Assembly (NCBI RefSeq): GCF_002735695.1
Contig: NZ_PDZH01000034.1
Location: forward strand, 1 to 39,707
Direction: 5' to 3'
DNA length: 39,707 nucleotides
DNA from: Chitinimonas sp. BJB300
Lineage (GTDB): Bacteria > Pseudomonadota > Gammaproteobacteria > Burkholderiales > Chitinimonadaceae
This document shows positions 32,699 through 39,707 of this stretch, in pieces (position 1 is the first letter of the stretch; each line of letters opens with the position of its first letter). Both the position numbers and the translations under genes were made by a program. Below the pieces are notes generated by a model. That model made no database searches. It was not told where the DNA came from and worked only from the letters and a program-made list of their open reading frames with translations.

Positions 32699-33556
32699 TC
32701 ATTGGTTGCTATCTAATGGGTCTTCGAACAAGCTCAATTGCGCAGCTTGTGAATCGGTCTTGATGACATCGATTGCCGATCGGCATTCAGTCGGGGTCAC
32801 GGTCGTATGGGGTTCGACGGATGACGGTTGCGAACAGAGATCGGTGAACGCGTCGACAAACCAGCGGATTTTTAGCTTTTCTTCCCATTTACCCAGTACA
32901 TGGGCAGGGGTAAACCAATGGCTGTAGGTTTGAGCTTCAGGACAAAGGGCATTGCCGTGAGTGACGATGGCCGGCACATGGAGCAACGCGAGCTGGATGT
33001 AGGCCATGTGACAAGCCCGCTTATCCAGGTCCGTAGCGGTAACGTGAAGCTGCTGTTGGTAGTTGATGCCATGTTTCTGTAGTACATCGGCAGTGGCGAT
33101 GACCATGCCACCCGCGCCTACACACGGTTCGTATAACCGTACAAACCCTTGTTGCTTGATCTGTTCAGCCACATCCCCATAGGTCATCATTGCCATGAGG
33201 TACGATATTTCGTAGGGGGTAAAAAACTGGCCTTTCCAACTGTCTCCCAACCCCAATTGCATGAACAAGGAACCCAGCACATCACTGAATCCGGTTTCCA
33301 GTTCCAAGACGACATGCGCCAACATCTCTGGAAAACGGTTCAATTCGTCGGTGTTGTAACGCTTTGCAATGTCGAGATAGCGGGCTTCTCGCTCATCGCG
33401 CCGCGTCCGGTCTACGGCATTGCTGATGCTGATCGCGGACATTTCGCAAAAATCACTGAACACGTCATGCATGTTGTGCTTCTGTGCGTTCTGCTTCACC
33501 AGATTGGCAAAGGCTTGTTTGTGCTCACTGCCGGTTACTCTGTTGCGCTTACCCAT
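32699..33556 (-). CDS. N6-adenine methylase-like protein lacking a visible NPPY motif (285 aa)
   Basis: GDSWKGQFFTPYEISYLMA is the FTP-type entry of N6 methylases, LYEPCVGAGGMVIA is the AdoMet-binding motif I, and VTATDLDKRACHMAYIQLAL is the acidic loop with its following helix. The catalytic NPP[FY] motif should follow, but the sequence goes on as GNALCPEAQTYSHWFTPAHV and contains none. It may be a non-catalytic AdoMet-binding protein, as in several ICE-borne relatives. The N-terminal 95 residues are helical. It sits upstream of, and in line with, the large ParB gene. Confidence 0.75.
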   Translation of the reverse strand: MGKRNRVTGSEHKQAFANLVKQNAQKHNMHDVFSDFCEMSAISISNAVDRTRRDEREARYLDIAKRYNTDELNRFPEMLAHVVLELETGFSDVLGSLFMQLGLGDSWKGQFFTPYEISYLMAMMTYGDVAEQIKQQGFVRLYEPCVGAGGMVIATADVLQKHGINYQQQLHVTATDLDKRACHMAYIQLALLHVPAIVTHGNALCPEAQTYSHWFTPAHVLGKWEEKLKIRWFVDAFTDLCSQPSSVEPHTTVTPTECRSAIDVIKTDSQAAQLSLFEDPLDSNQ

Positions 33557-33585
33557 GTTGTTTGCCCATTCGGTGGTTCATCGGT

Positions 33586-33609
33586 GCCCGGCCAAGGGTC
33601 TGGCCGGGC
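33586..33609 (-). repeat. intercistronic hairpin
   Basis: GCCCGGCC-8nt-GGCCGGGC lies between the plasmid-related gene and the methylase-like gene, with no T-run on the minus strand. It may cap or divide the mRNA. Confidence 0.5.
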
Positions 33610-33623
33610 GTGAATGGCCTGGG

Positions 33624-34280
33624 TTAGTACTCTTCAGGTAAGAACAACGTGGTAACGCTGCGGTCCGCTTCGGTGATCACCCACACTCGGGGTGCACTTC
33701 GGCGGTGGTCATCGGTCAGGTAGTAGGCACTGAAAATTCGGCCACCAAGTTTTATGCTGTCGACGTTCATCTGGGCGTCTTCAGCGGGTAATTCTGACCA
33801 GTCGCCCAAGCGGTGGCGCTCGATGAAATCCGTAGCGTTAAGACCGTGTTCGGCCAACAGATCGAGCGCAGCAGGTGTAGCCAACACTTGACCAAGCGGG
33901 AACAGGGATATGCGGGGACAGAAGGGCAGCGATACGTCGGATATAACGTCGATATCCATATAAAATTCGCCGTCGTCCAAGCGGTGTGCATCACAGCCGA
34001 AGTAGGCCTGGATGCCCTCCATCAATATGATGGTCTGCCCAACCAACACGGGGTCAGACCAGCCACTCAGACGGTCTAGCAGGTCAGACAGGCTGAAGCC
34101 TGCGAGCGACAAAGCTTTCAATGCCGCGAAGGAGATATAAACCCGTCCTGATAGATAGTGCTTTTTCAGTTCAGATTTGGGGATTTCCACCCACCCTGCT
34201 CGATGGTGAGCCTCGGGGGGTGCGGGGGGAACGCCCGCGTTGTTGGTGTCAATGCTGGGCTGGGTGTTCTTTGCGTTCAT
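33624..34280 (-). CDS. plasmid-related protein with shared N-terminal leader (218 aa)
   Basis: From the ATG at 34280 (AAGGAAGG upstream, 8 bp away) the first ~28 residues, NTQPSIDTNNAGVPPAPPEA and flanks, match the leader of the gene at 35808 but not the rest of that protein. The body ends LLAEHGLNATDFIERHRLGD then NVDSIKLGGRIFSAY and ITEADRSVTTLFLPEEY, a pattern I recall from widespread plasmid/ICE proteins of unknown role (RH..GDW......N...l..G.RilSaY.....vWvITEADRS.TT.LlP..Y). An in-frame extension to 34433 runs through the structured leader and is not credible. Confidence 0.75.
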   Translation of the reverse strand: MNAKNTQPSIDTNNAGVPPAPPEAHHRAGWVEIPKSELKKHYLSGRVYISFAALKALSLAGFSLSDLLDRLSGWSDPVLVGQTIILMEGIQAYFGCDAHRLDDGEFYMDIDVISDVSLPFCPRISLFPLGQVLATPAALDLLAEHGLNATDFIERHRLGDWSELPAEDAQMNVDSIKLGGRIFSAYYLTDDHRRSAPRVWVITEADRSVTTLFLPEEY

Positions 34281-34564
34281 AGTGGGTGCCTTCCTTTTCG
34301 TTAAGTTGTTTCTGCTCTTTGGAGCCGCCTCGACGTGTGCAAAGCGAGCGCTGCCAAGGCAGCAAGGGCACGAAAGGAAGCCGCATGCGGCGCGCAGCCG
34401 AAGGCGAGCACCGAACGGGTGAGGGCGTGGCAAAGCGAATCCTTGCTGCCTTGGTGGCGTGAGCTACACGTCGAAAAGAGGCGGCCCGGAGAGCAGGAAA
34501 AACGGGGGATGAACGAAAGGCGTGATAGAGCGCAAAGAAAGGTTTCCCAGCCCAGCATTGACAC
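34246..34564 (-). ncRNA. structured leader element, copy 2 (~319 nt)
   Basis: Closed by a perfect 19-bp inverted repeat: 34246-34264 pairs with CCCAGCCCAGCATTGACAC at 34546-34564. Inside are CTGCTCT/AGAGCAG (34312-34318/34490-34496), CCGCCTC/GAGGCGG (34325-34331/34478-34484), GACGTGT/ACACGTC (34332-34338/34466-34472) and a perfect 14-bp stem CCAAGGCAGCAAGG (34354-34367) with 34441-34454. The core has GCCGCATGCGGC and CACC-GAAC-GGGTG. The gene start (34280) and ribosome site lie within the outer stem. On the minus strand it would be the 5' leader of the gene ending at 33624. Confidence 0.65.
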
Positions 34565-34904
34565 AGGGCGGGGCCACCAGCCCCGCCAGGCGATGGTCGC
34601 CGCGCCACAGCGACTGCTCGCGATTCGACCGGGAAGGGCGAATTGCCCAACTACGGGGTGAATTGTGGACCGCTATTTGGTTGGTCAGCGAAGCTGGGCC
34701 GCTAAACCCCGCCAGGATGGCGGTATACGAAGATGGACAGGGTGATGCGGGCAGTTGCCTAGCAACCGAAGACGGTAGTGCGAAACGATCGGACAATGGC
34801 CGACGCGCATTGGCCGTATTCTGTTTTCTTTGAATTGTAGAAGTTCAGACTTGATCTGACAGTCTCACCTTGCAAATGGTGGGATTACCCTGGGTAGCCG
34901 GAAG

Positions 34905-34937
34905 AGAAAAGCCTGCCGATCAAGGATCGTGCAGGCT
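34905..34937 (-). terminator. intrinsic terminator of the frameshifted gene
   Basis: AGCCTGC-CGATC-AAG-GATCG-T-GCAGGCT (34910-34937), followed on the minus strand by TTTTCTC. It begins 9 bp after the last gene of this unit (stop at 34946), so the unit starting near 35808 ends here and the gene at 34280 needs its own promoter. Confidence 0.7.
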
Positions 34938-34945
34938 GCGGTTAA

Positions 34946-35808
34946 TTACTTGCTGGTCATATCCGAAGTAACAGCGCTTGAATCAACGCGCACTGTCGCT
35001 GCTTTCAAGAGCCCACCGAGTTCAGTGTACTTAAGCCAACGATCTGCCGAAGGTAGCGCACCAACCACCTCTCCAACTTCGGTTTCACCTGGCCAGACCT
35101 CGATGGTTTCGCCTTTCAGGATTGCCTGTTGCAAGTACAAAATGTCCGACAGTGTATTAACGCCGTAATGATCGGCAATGCCCCGTAATGACTCTACTGA
35201 GGCAGTCAACTCCTCAAAGAACAGTCGTGCACCCTCGGGGTCAGCGATGCATTGCACTGGCGGTTTCAACACAACGAGGTCGGGGGCCAATCCGAAAGGG
35301 ATACCAAAATGTGCCGCAAGTTCAGTGACAGACTGGTTTTCGCACTCAATTGCGACATCAGTAGTTTCCCGTAAGCGCGGAAGAAGAAGTCATCTTTGGT
35401 TACGACAAGCACATTGCAATCCGTTCTCACTGAATTTTCGTCACCTGCTGCTATAGCTTCTTCCGGGTAGCACTGTGGGTCATGCTGAAAATATTCAACT
35501 CGATAATCGAAGCGTTCGACCATGTAGATGTCGTTGGCCTTTACCAATTCGGCCAACCTGACTATTTCCCGTGCACATGACGCAGTGATTTTAAAGACCG
35601 CCATGCTTGGCTCAACATCCAAATACTCGCCACCGTACACCTCGACGCGGTAGCACTTAGTTTCCCGGATTTTCGCTTGGCCATCAAAGCGAGTTCTATT
35701 TGGTGCTTGTTGTAGACCGTCTGCTAGATGGCGAGTCTCTGGGGGGGTGGGGGAAACCCCCCCGGTGTCGGTGGCAATGGTGGGCTGGGTGTTTGTTGGG
35801 TTCATCAT
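34946..35808 (-). pseudogene. leader-bearing hypothetical gene with a frameshift
   Basis: The upstream part (from ATG 35808, AAGGAAGGCTTAA before it) begins MMNPTNTQPTIATDTGGVSP, the shared leader, and continues as a soluble protein to VVTKDDFFFRA near 35390. There the frame diverges into 30 residues of poor composition and stops at 35266. A second frame continues the sense: LRETTDVAIECENQSVTELA then AHFGIPFGLAPDLVV, running to a stop at 34946. One missing base near 35385 (GC-TTACGG) would unite them into about 286 residues. The second part has no ATG at its head, so a broken single gene (or a sequencing error) is the best reading. Function unknown. Confidence 0.65.
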
Positions 35809-36087
35809 TTAAGCCTTCCTTTTCGTTAAGTTGAATCTGCGCTTTGGCGCCGCCTCGACGTGTGTCAAGCAAGCGGCGCCAGGGCAGCAAGGGCACGAAA
35901 GGAAGCCGCATGCGGCGCGCAGCCGAAGGCGAGCATCGAAAGGGTGAGGGAGTGGCGAAGCGGACCCTTGCTGGTCTGGTGACGTGAGCTACACGTCGAA
36001 AAGAGGCGGGCCGGAGAGCAGAAACAACGGGGATTATCGAAAGGCTTGATCGGGCGCAACGATGGGTTTCTCTGCCCAGCATTGCCA
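35772..36087 (-). ncRNA. structured leader element, copy 3 (~316 nt)
   Basis: Outer stem: TGGCAATG (35772-35779) with CATTGCCA (36080-36087), then a G-G mismatch and TGGGC/GCCCA. Copy 2 has TGTCAATG/CATTGACA at this point, so a T-A pair has become a G-C pair. Inside are CCGCCTC/GAGGCGG (35850-35856/36003-36009) and GACGTGT/ACACGTC (35857-35863/35991-35997); the 14-bp stem of copy 2 keeps 12 pairs here. The core (GCCGCATGCGGC, GAGCATCGAAAGGGTGAGGG) is nearly that of copy 2. The start codon at 35808 lies inside the outer stem. Confidence 0.65.
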
Positions 36088-36169
36088 TAGTGCGGGCCCT
36101 ACGTATAGGTGCATGTCATCCACGATAACAAGGATGAAGAACTGGTTTCGGACCCTTTGGCCAAGCGAC

Positions 36170-36408
36170 TTAAATTCCAGATCGTAGATCGCTATGAGCG
36201 GTTTCATAATCACAAGGAAATCGTTTTGATTCCAATCCGCTCAGTGCGGATCGGCTCGCCAGTATTGCGTTGGCTGCAATCGCCGCAAAGGCATAATGGC
36301 TGTCATACAGGACCGCCTGAACTTGTGCCGATATTACAGGATTGGTATTCGACACAGGTGGCACGGTGGTTACGCTAAGCGCGTGTAATTGTGCAATTGA
36401 AAGATTGT
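36170..36408 (-). pseudogene. 3' part of a gene split by the IS21 element
   Basis: Joined across the insertion (one ATTGT copy removed) to the 5' part at 39057-39248, it gives an uninterrupted 141-residue protein: ...SNMKELNNLSIAQLHALSVT then TVPPVSNTNPVISAQVQAVL and YDSHYAFAAIAANAILASRS to a TAA at 36170. The product is not recognised; the C-terminal part is helical and Ala-rich. The clean join shows that the insertion is what broke this gene. Confidence 0.75.
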
Positions 36409-36642
36409 TGGGTATTCCGGATGACCGTGACCGGTCATTCCGGCGGATCGTGACCGACGATTCCGGTTAATCGTGAACACTGATTCCGGACGACCGTGAC
36501 CGATTTACAGGGTTGACCGGAATGACCGGTCACGACGTCGGAACGGTCGGTCACGAGACCGGAATCGGCGCCTGCAGCGTGTGATGTTGCGCATATTTCC
36601 CTAACCCTCGGGGTAGCCTCGCCAGCTTTGCTGGAAGTAGGC

Positions 36643-38166
36643 ATGCCCGATACCCGAAGGATCAATATGCGCAAGATTCGCGACGTCCTACGTCTCAAAC
36701 TTGAAGCCCGGCTCTCCCATGAGCGAACTGCCGCCGCCCTGCACATCTCCAAAGGCGTTGTCACCAAGTACATCACCCTGGCGAACACCGCCGGTCTCGA
36801 CTGGACGCAAATCCAGACCCTGGACGACACGGCACTACACAACCGACTGCTGGGCACTCCCCAGCGAGCCAGCAGTTTCGTGCAACCCGACTATGGCTGC
36901 ATCCACCAAGCGTTGCGCCGCAAAGGCATGACGTTGATGCTGCTGTGGGAGGAACATGGTGCCCAGCACCCGGATCAGGCCATCCACCGTTACTCTCAGT
37001 TCTGCGAGAATTACCGCCGCTACGCCAAGACCCTCAAACGCTCCATGCGCCAGATCCACCGCGCCGGTGAGAAATTGTTCATCGATTACGCGGGCCCCAC
37101 GATCGCGTTGACAGACGGCAGTCGCGCCCACATCTTTGTCGCCGCATTGGGCGCATCAAGTTACACCTATGCCTGTGCCACACCGCGCGAAACCATGGCC
37201 GATTGGCTGGGTGCCACCGCCCAGGCATTGCGATTCATTGGCGGTGTGCCTCAGCTCATCGTGCCCGACAACCCCAAGGCGTTGATCGCCAATGCAGACC
37301 GGTATGAACCCCGTGCCAATGAAACGGTGCACGACTTTGCACGGCACTACGGCACCTCATTCCTGCCAGCACGCCCGTACCACCCGCAGGACAAAGGCAA
37401 GGTTGAATCCGCCGTGCAGGTGGTGGAACGCTGGATTCTGATGCGACTGCGCCACCAGAAGTTTGCAACGGTCGATGACGTCAACGAAGCCATTGCCCCA
37501 CTCTTGGCACAACTCAATGCCAAAGCGTTTCAGAAGCTGCCGGGCAGCCGCGCCAGTGCGTTTGCCCAATTGGACGCACCCGCATTGCAACCTTTGCCGG
37601 TCCATACCTGGGAGTTGGCGGTTTACAAGACCGTGCGGGTGCATATTGACCAGCACATCGAGTTTGAGGGGCATCGCTACAGCGTGCCGCAGTCGCTGGT
37701 CGGGCAAGTCCTCGAGGCCCGTGTCACGGCACGCGCGGTAGAGGTGCTGCACCGAGGGCAGCGTGTAGCGTCCCACCTGCGCTGTGCGCACAAGGGGGGC
37801 TTCACCACCGTGCCCGAACACCTGTCTGCGGCGCATCGTGCGCATATGGAGTGGACGCCAGAGCGGCTGATCCACTGGGGCAATAGCATTGGCGCGGCCA
37901 CCGGTGCGTTGGTGACGCGTCTACTGGAAACCCGCAAACACCCTGAACACGGCTACCGGGCCTGTCTGGGTTTGTTGGCATTGGCCAAGCGTTTTACCAG
38001 GCCACGGCTGGAGGCCGCCTGTGTGGTGGCACTGGAGCTGGGCACGACCAACAGCACCCATGTACGCGACATTCTGGTCAATGGGCGGGACCAGGTGCAA
38101 CCCACCCAGCCTGAGTGGACCAGTCCGCAGCACGCGCATGTACGCGGCCCCGGTTATTACCAATGA
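36643..38166 (+). CDS. istA: IS21-family transposase IstA (507 aa)
   Basis: An N-terminal HTH (MRKIRDVLRLKLEARLSHERTAAALH... in part) is followed by an rve/DDE integrase core: first Asp in KLFIDYAGP, second Asp in LIVPDNPKALI, and Glu in DKGKVESAVQVVERWIL. The C-terminal Mu-like domain includes DQHIEFEGHRYSVPQSLVGQ. I prefer the ATG at 36643 (MPDTRRINMRK); an in-frame ATG at 36628 is possible. The stop overlaps the istB start (ATGA). Confidence 0.93.
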   Translation: MPDTRRINMRKIRDVLRLKLEARLSHERTAAALHISKGVVTKYITLANTAGLDWTQIQTLDDTALHNRLLGTPQRASSFVQPDYGCIHQALRRKGMTLMLLWEEHGAQHPDQAIHRYSQFCENYRRYAKTLKRSMRQIHRAGEKLFIDYAGPTIALTDGSRAHIFVAALGASSYTYACATPRETMADWLGATAQALRFIGGVPQLIVPDNPKALIANADRYEPRANETVHDFARHYGTSFLPARPYHPQDKGKVESAVQVVERWILMRLRHQKFATVDDVNEAIAPLLAQLNAKAFQKLPGSRASAFAQLDAPALQPLPVHTWELAVYKTVRVHIDQHIEFEGHRYSVPQSLVGQVLEARVTARAVEVLHRGQRVASHLRCAHKGGFTTVPEHLSAAHRAHMEWTPERLIHWGNSIGAATGALVTRLLETRKHPEHGYRACLGLLALAKRFTRPRLEAACVVALELGTTNSTHVRDILVNGRDQVQPTQPEWTSPQHAHVRGPGYYQ

Positions 38167-38963
38167 CAACAGCAACCACAGCGACAACAGGCACCCCCAT
38201 GATGATGAATACGACGATTGAACAACTGCGCGGTCTGCGCCTGGCTGGCATGGCCTTGGGATTGGAAGAGCAACTCAGCCAGGCTGGCATGACGGCCATC
38301 AGCTTTGAAGAACGCTTGGCGCTGCTGGTGGACCGTGAAGTCCACTGGCGCAATGACAAACGCCAGACCCGACTACTTAAAGATGCCAAGCTGAAGTACA
38401 ACCAGGCCAGCATTGAGGATTGGGATACCCGTGTCGGGCGCGGTGTGGATCGCAAGGCGGTGATGAGTCTGGCTTTGGGTGACTGGATTGACAGTGGGCA
38501 CAATGTGTTGATCACCGGCCCCACGGGGGCGGGGAAGTCCTGGCTGGCCTGTGCGCTGGCCCAGTACGCCTGTCGGCGGGGGTACTCTGCGTATTACCAA
38601 CGGGTCCCCCGACTGGGTGGGGAACTGCGCATCCGTCATGGCAATGGGACGTTTAGCAAGTGGCTGGTGCAGCTGGCAAGGACGGATGTGTTGCTGCTTG
38701 ATGACTGGGGCATGGCTGGTATTGATCCCCAAACGCGTGCGGACTTGCTGGAGATTATTGATGACAGGGCTGCCAACAAAGCCACCATCATTACCAGTCA
38801 GTTACCGATTGAGCATTGGCATGCCTGGGTGGGCGACGCCACGATTGCGGATGCCATTCTGGACCGCGTGATGCAAAAGAATCACCGTTTCACCCTGACG
38901 GGCGAGTCTCTTCGGCAGAAGCCAAAATCAAGCCAGAAGGAGGTCCATCCAGACCCATCGTGA
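38163..38963 (+). CDS. istB: IS21-family helper ATPase IstB (266 aa)
   Basis: An AAA+ ATPase related to DnaC that selects target DNA for IstA. N-terminal MTTATTATTGTPMMMNTTIE leads to QLRGLRLAGMALGLEEQL; Walker A is GPTGAGKSWL; Walker B is DVLLLDDWGM; sensor region IITSQLPIEHWH. The ATG at 38163 overlaps the istA stop by 4 bp; the longer frame from 38115 is unlikely because it overlaps istA more. Confidence 0.93.
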   Translation: MTTATTATTGTPMMMNTTIEQLRGLRLAGMALGLEEQLSQAGMTAISFEERLALLVDREVHWRNDKRQTRLLKDAKLKYNQASIEDWDTRVGRGVDRKAVMSLALGDWIDSGHNVLITGPTGAGKSWLACALAQYACRRGYSAYYQRVPRLGGELRIRHGNGTFSKWLVQLARTDVLLLDDWGMAGIDPQTRADLLEIIDDRAANKATIITSQLPIEHWHAWVGDATIADAILDRVMQKNHRFTLTGESLRQKPKSSQKEVHPDPS

Positions 38964-39056
38964 CCGACACCCCTACAATGTAGATGCGCAACATCGCACG
39001 ATGCGACACCGGTCACGATCGACCGGAATCAGCGGTCACGATCGCCGGAATACGCA

Positions 39057-39248
39057 ATTGTTGAGTTCCTTCATGTTGCTATCCTTGCTGTGGCCTTTGT
39101 CTTTCAATTGGCTAAATGCTGGTTGATTCTGGCTGGAACGGCCTAGGCCTTGATCACGGCTCTGCATAGCACTCAATGCACTTACGGTGCTGTAAACCGA
39201 TTCCCCAACATTGGCCTGGGCGATTTCAGAGCGATCTAATAGCGGCAT
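39057..39248 (-). pseudogene. 5' part of the gene split by the IS21 element
   Basis: Starts at ATG 39248 with MPLLDRSEIAQANVGESVYS, then TVSALSAMQSRDQGLGRSSQ and a polar stretch to ..SNMKELNN where the IS interrupts. The ATG overlaps the end of a small upstream gene (TGCCGCTATTAG against ATGCCGCTATTAG), so the two were translated in tandem. Not recognised. The interrupted frame runs only 5 residues (CVFRRS-like tail) into the IS before stopping. Confidence 0.75.
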
Positions 39249-39367
39249 GGATTAACGCTCGTATCGTTGCTAACCGCTCGGATCGCTTGCATATTAAGAA
39301 TTCGCCATGCGCTTTGGGTACCTTTCCCAGTTATCCAGGCAAAGTCAGCGATGATGAAGTGCTGCAT
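39236..39367 (-). CDS. small protein (43 aa) upstream of the split gene
   Basis: ATG at 39367 is preceded by AAGGAAATCGAAC, a strong ribosome site. The product is MQHFIIADFAWITGKGTQSA then WRILNMQAIRAVSNDTSVNP and CRY. Its stop overlaps the start of the next gene by 13 bp, which points to translational coupling. It is likely to be a real small gene of a two-gene unit whose second member has been destroyed by the IS. Not recognised. Confidence 0.55.
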   Translation of the reverse strand: MQHFIIADFAWITGKGTQSAWRILNMQAIRAVSNDTSVNPCRY

Positions 39368-39617
39368 GTTCGATTTCCTTACTTACATCGCATTAATCAG
39401 TTCAATTTCACCAATGCATTTGATGCTAGGCAAGATATACATTAGTAATTCCTTATTGTTGTTAGTTCGACAAACTCAGCTCTTTTCCATGACATCAAAT
39501 TCAGGAAACACAGCTATGCATTTCGGGTGGTGAACCGCCCCAAACGAGAAATGGCTCACTGACATCACGGGGGGTTGAACCCAATACTGTTCGGTTAGAT
39601 GTATTTAGGAATTCGCC
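39368..39617. other. divergent intergenic region
   Basis: Lies between the start of the minus-strand small gene and the start of the plus-strand gene at 39618, so it should hold two promoters. It is AT-rich near 39440-39500 (TAGTAATTCCTTATTGTTGTTAG in part) and GC-richer near 39530-39590. No convincing promoter or operator could be fixed. Confidence 0.35.
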
Positions 39618-39707
39618 ATGATGCCGATATCGGTTTTGGTGAGACCAGCACAATGGTTAAATCAATGGGTTGATGCAGCTTTTGCCCGCGCTTGTGGCTT
39701 GCAAATG
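39618..39707 (+). CDS. start of an unidentified gene (cut by window edge)
   Basis: ATG at 39618 is preceded by TTTAGGAATTCGCC, a reasonable ribosome site. The 30 visible codons read MMPISVLVRPAQWLNQWVDA then AFARACGLQM and stay open to the edge. Too short to identify. Confidence 0.5.
   Translation, partial: MMPISVLVRPAQWLNQWVDAAFARACGLQM

Larger units (their letters stand above)
36409..39056 (+). mobile_element. complete IS21-family insertion sequence (2648 bp)
   Basis: The left end reads TGGGTATTCCGG and the right end, reverse-complemented, TGCGTATTCCGG; both ends continue with GAYCGTGACCG. ATTGT flanks both sides (36404-36408 and 39057-39061), a 5-bp target duplication. The ends carry several further ATTCCGG/GTGACCG repeats (five in the left 110 bp), as IS21 elements do for transposase binding. 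The istA-istB pair fills the inside. Both genes are intact, so the element may be active. It lies in a minus-strand gene that reads through when the IS is removed. Confidence 0.95.

Noticed and set aside
34249-34650. Minus-strand and plus-strand frames across the structured elements, including extended N-termini of the leader genes
   Set aside because: These frames translate hairpin DNA; ribosome sites and conservation support starts at 34280 and 35808.
36109-36378. Plus-strand 89-aa frame left of the IS
   Set aside because: It overlaps the 3' part of the split minus-strand gene, whose rebuilt frame is convincing, and lacks a ribosome site.

Overview
The window reads as the accessory and transfer part of a proteobacterial conjugative plasmid, or of an integrative conjugative element with plasmid-type replication genes. 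I cannot name the host; the gene families point to Beta- or Gammaproteobacteria. Evidence for a mobile element: a MobF relaxase with coupling protein and relaxosome protein in the TrwA-TrwB-TrwC order of IncW R388, an oriT-like region, a primase-type replication protein with iterons, two ParB-domain proteins, an R64-type thin-pilus operon, two complete or partial insertion elements and many orphan genes separated by structured non-coding DNA. No ParA, no mating-pair-formation (VirB-like) genes and no rRNA or tRNA genes are visible.

Layout. 1-510: 5' end of a tyrosine recombinase of the kind that travels with IS91-like elements. 519-2732: a solitary CoiA-like nuclease. 2733-3439: gene debris with a TPR remnant and a 33-bp palindrome. 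3440-4081: DUF6904-like gene. 4352-5170: KilA-N protein. 5322-10070: transfer genes on the minus strand (relaxase, coupling protein, RHH-like relaxosome protein), with operator repeats and an oriT candidate at 10071-10320. 10398-11069: orphan with a Cys cluster. 11190-12854: non-coding DNA made of hairpins followed by a regular array of ten 18-bp palindromes. 12875-15564: small orphans, a structured leader element, direct repeats, 11-bp iterons and the replication protein. 15840-15923: a candidate small RNA. 15946-17670: a ParB-domain protein and its small neighbour. 18587-27851: pilL-N-O-P-Q-R-S-V operon. 27896-29166: XRE repressor with a divergent orphan gene. 29450-35808: minus-strand block of PAPS-reductase-like protein, large ParB-like protein, N6-methylase-like protein, plasmid-related protein and a frameshifted gene. 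36170-39367: a two-gene unit interrupted by a complete IS21-family element with a 5-bp target duplication. 39618 onward: start of a new plus-strand gene.

Two features stand out. First, a ~317-nt foldable element occurs upstream of and into two minus-strand genes (34246-34564 and 35772-36087), with a more diverged copy at 13512-13725. The copies keep the same nested stems through compensatory base changes, and each is followed by a similar proline-rich N-terminal coding leader fused to a different protein. This looks like a mobile structured-RNA/leader cassette. Second, the palindrome ATTTTCCCATGGGAAAAT is repeated ten times with alternating 94-bp and ~173-bp spacing, and single copies lie at 18031 and (variant) 29237. 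In form it resembles ParB-family binding sites, so it may be a centromere-like array for one of the two ParB proteins.

How the parts fit together: the minus-strand tra block would process oriT and hand DNA to a type IV secretion channel encoded elsewhere; the type IVb pilus would help mating or attachment, but its prepilin peptidase and transglycosylase are missing here; the replication/ParB segment and palindromes would maintain the element; the 29-36 kb block carries ParB/PAPS-reductase and methylase-like genes typical of element cargo or regulation.
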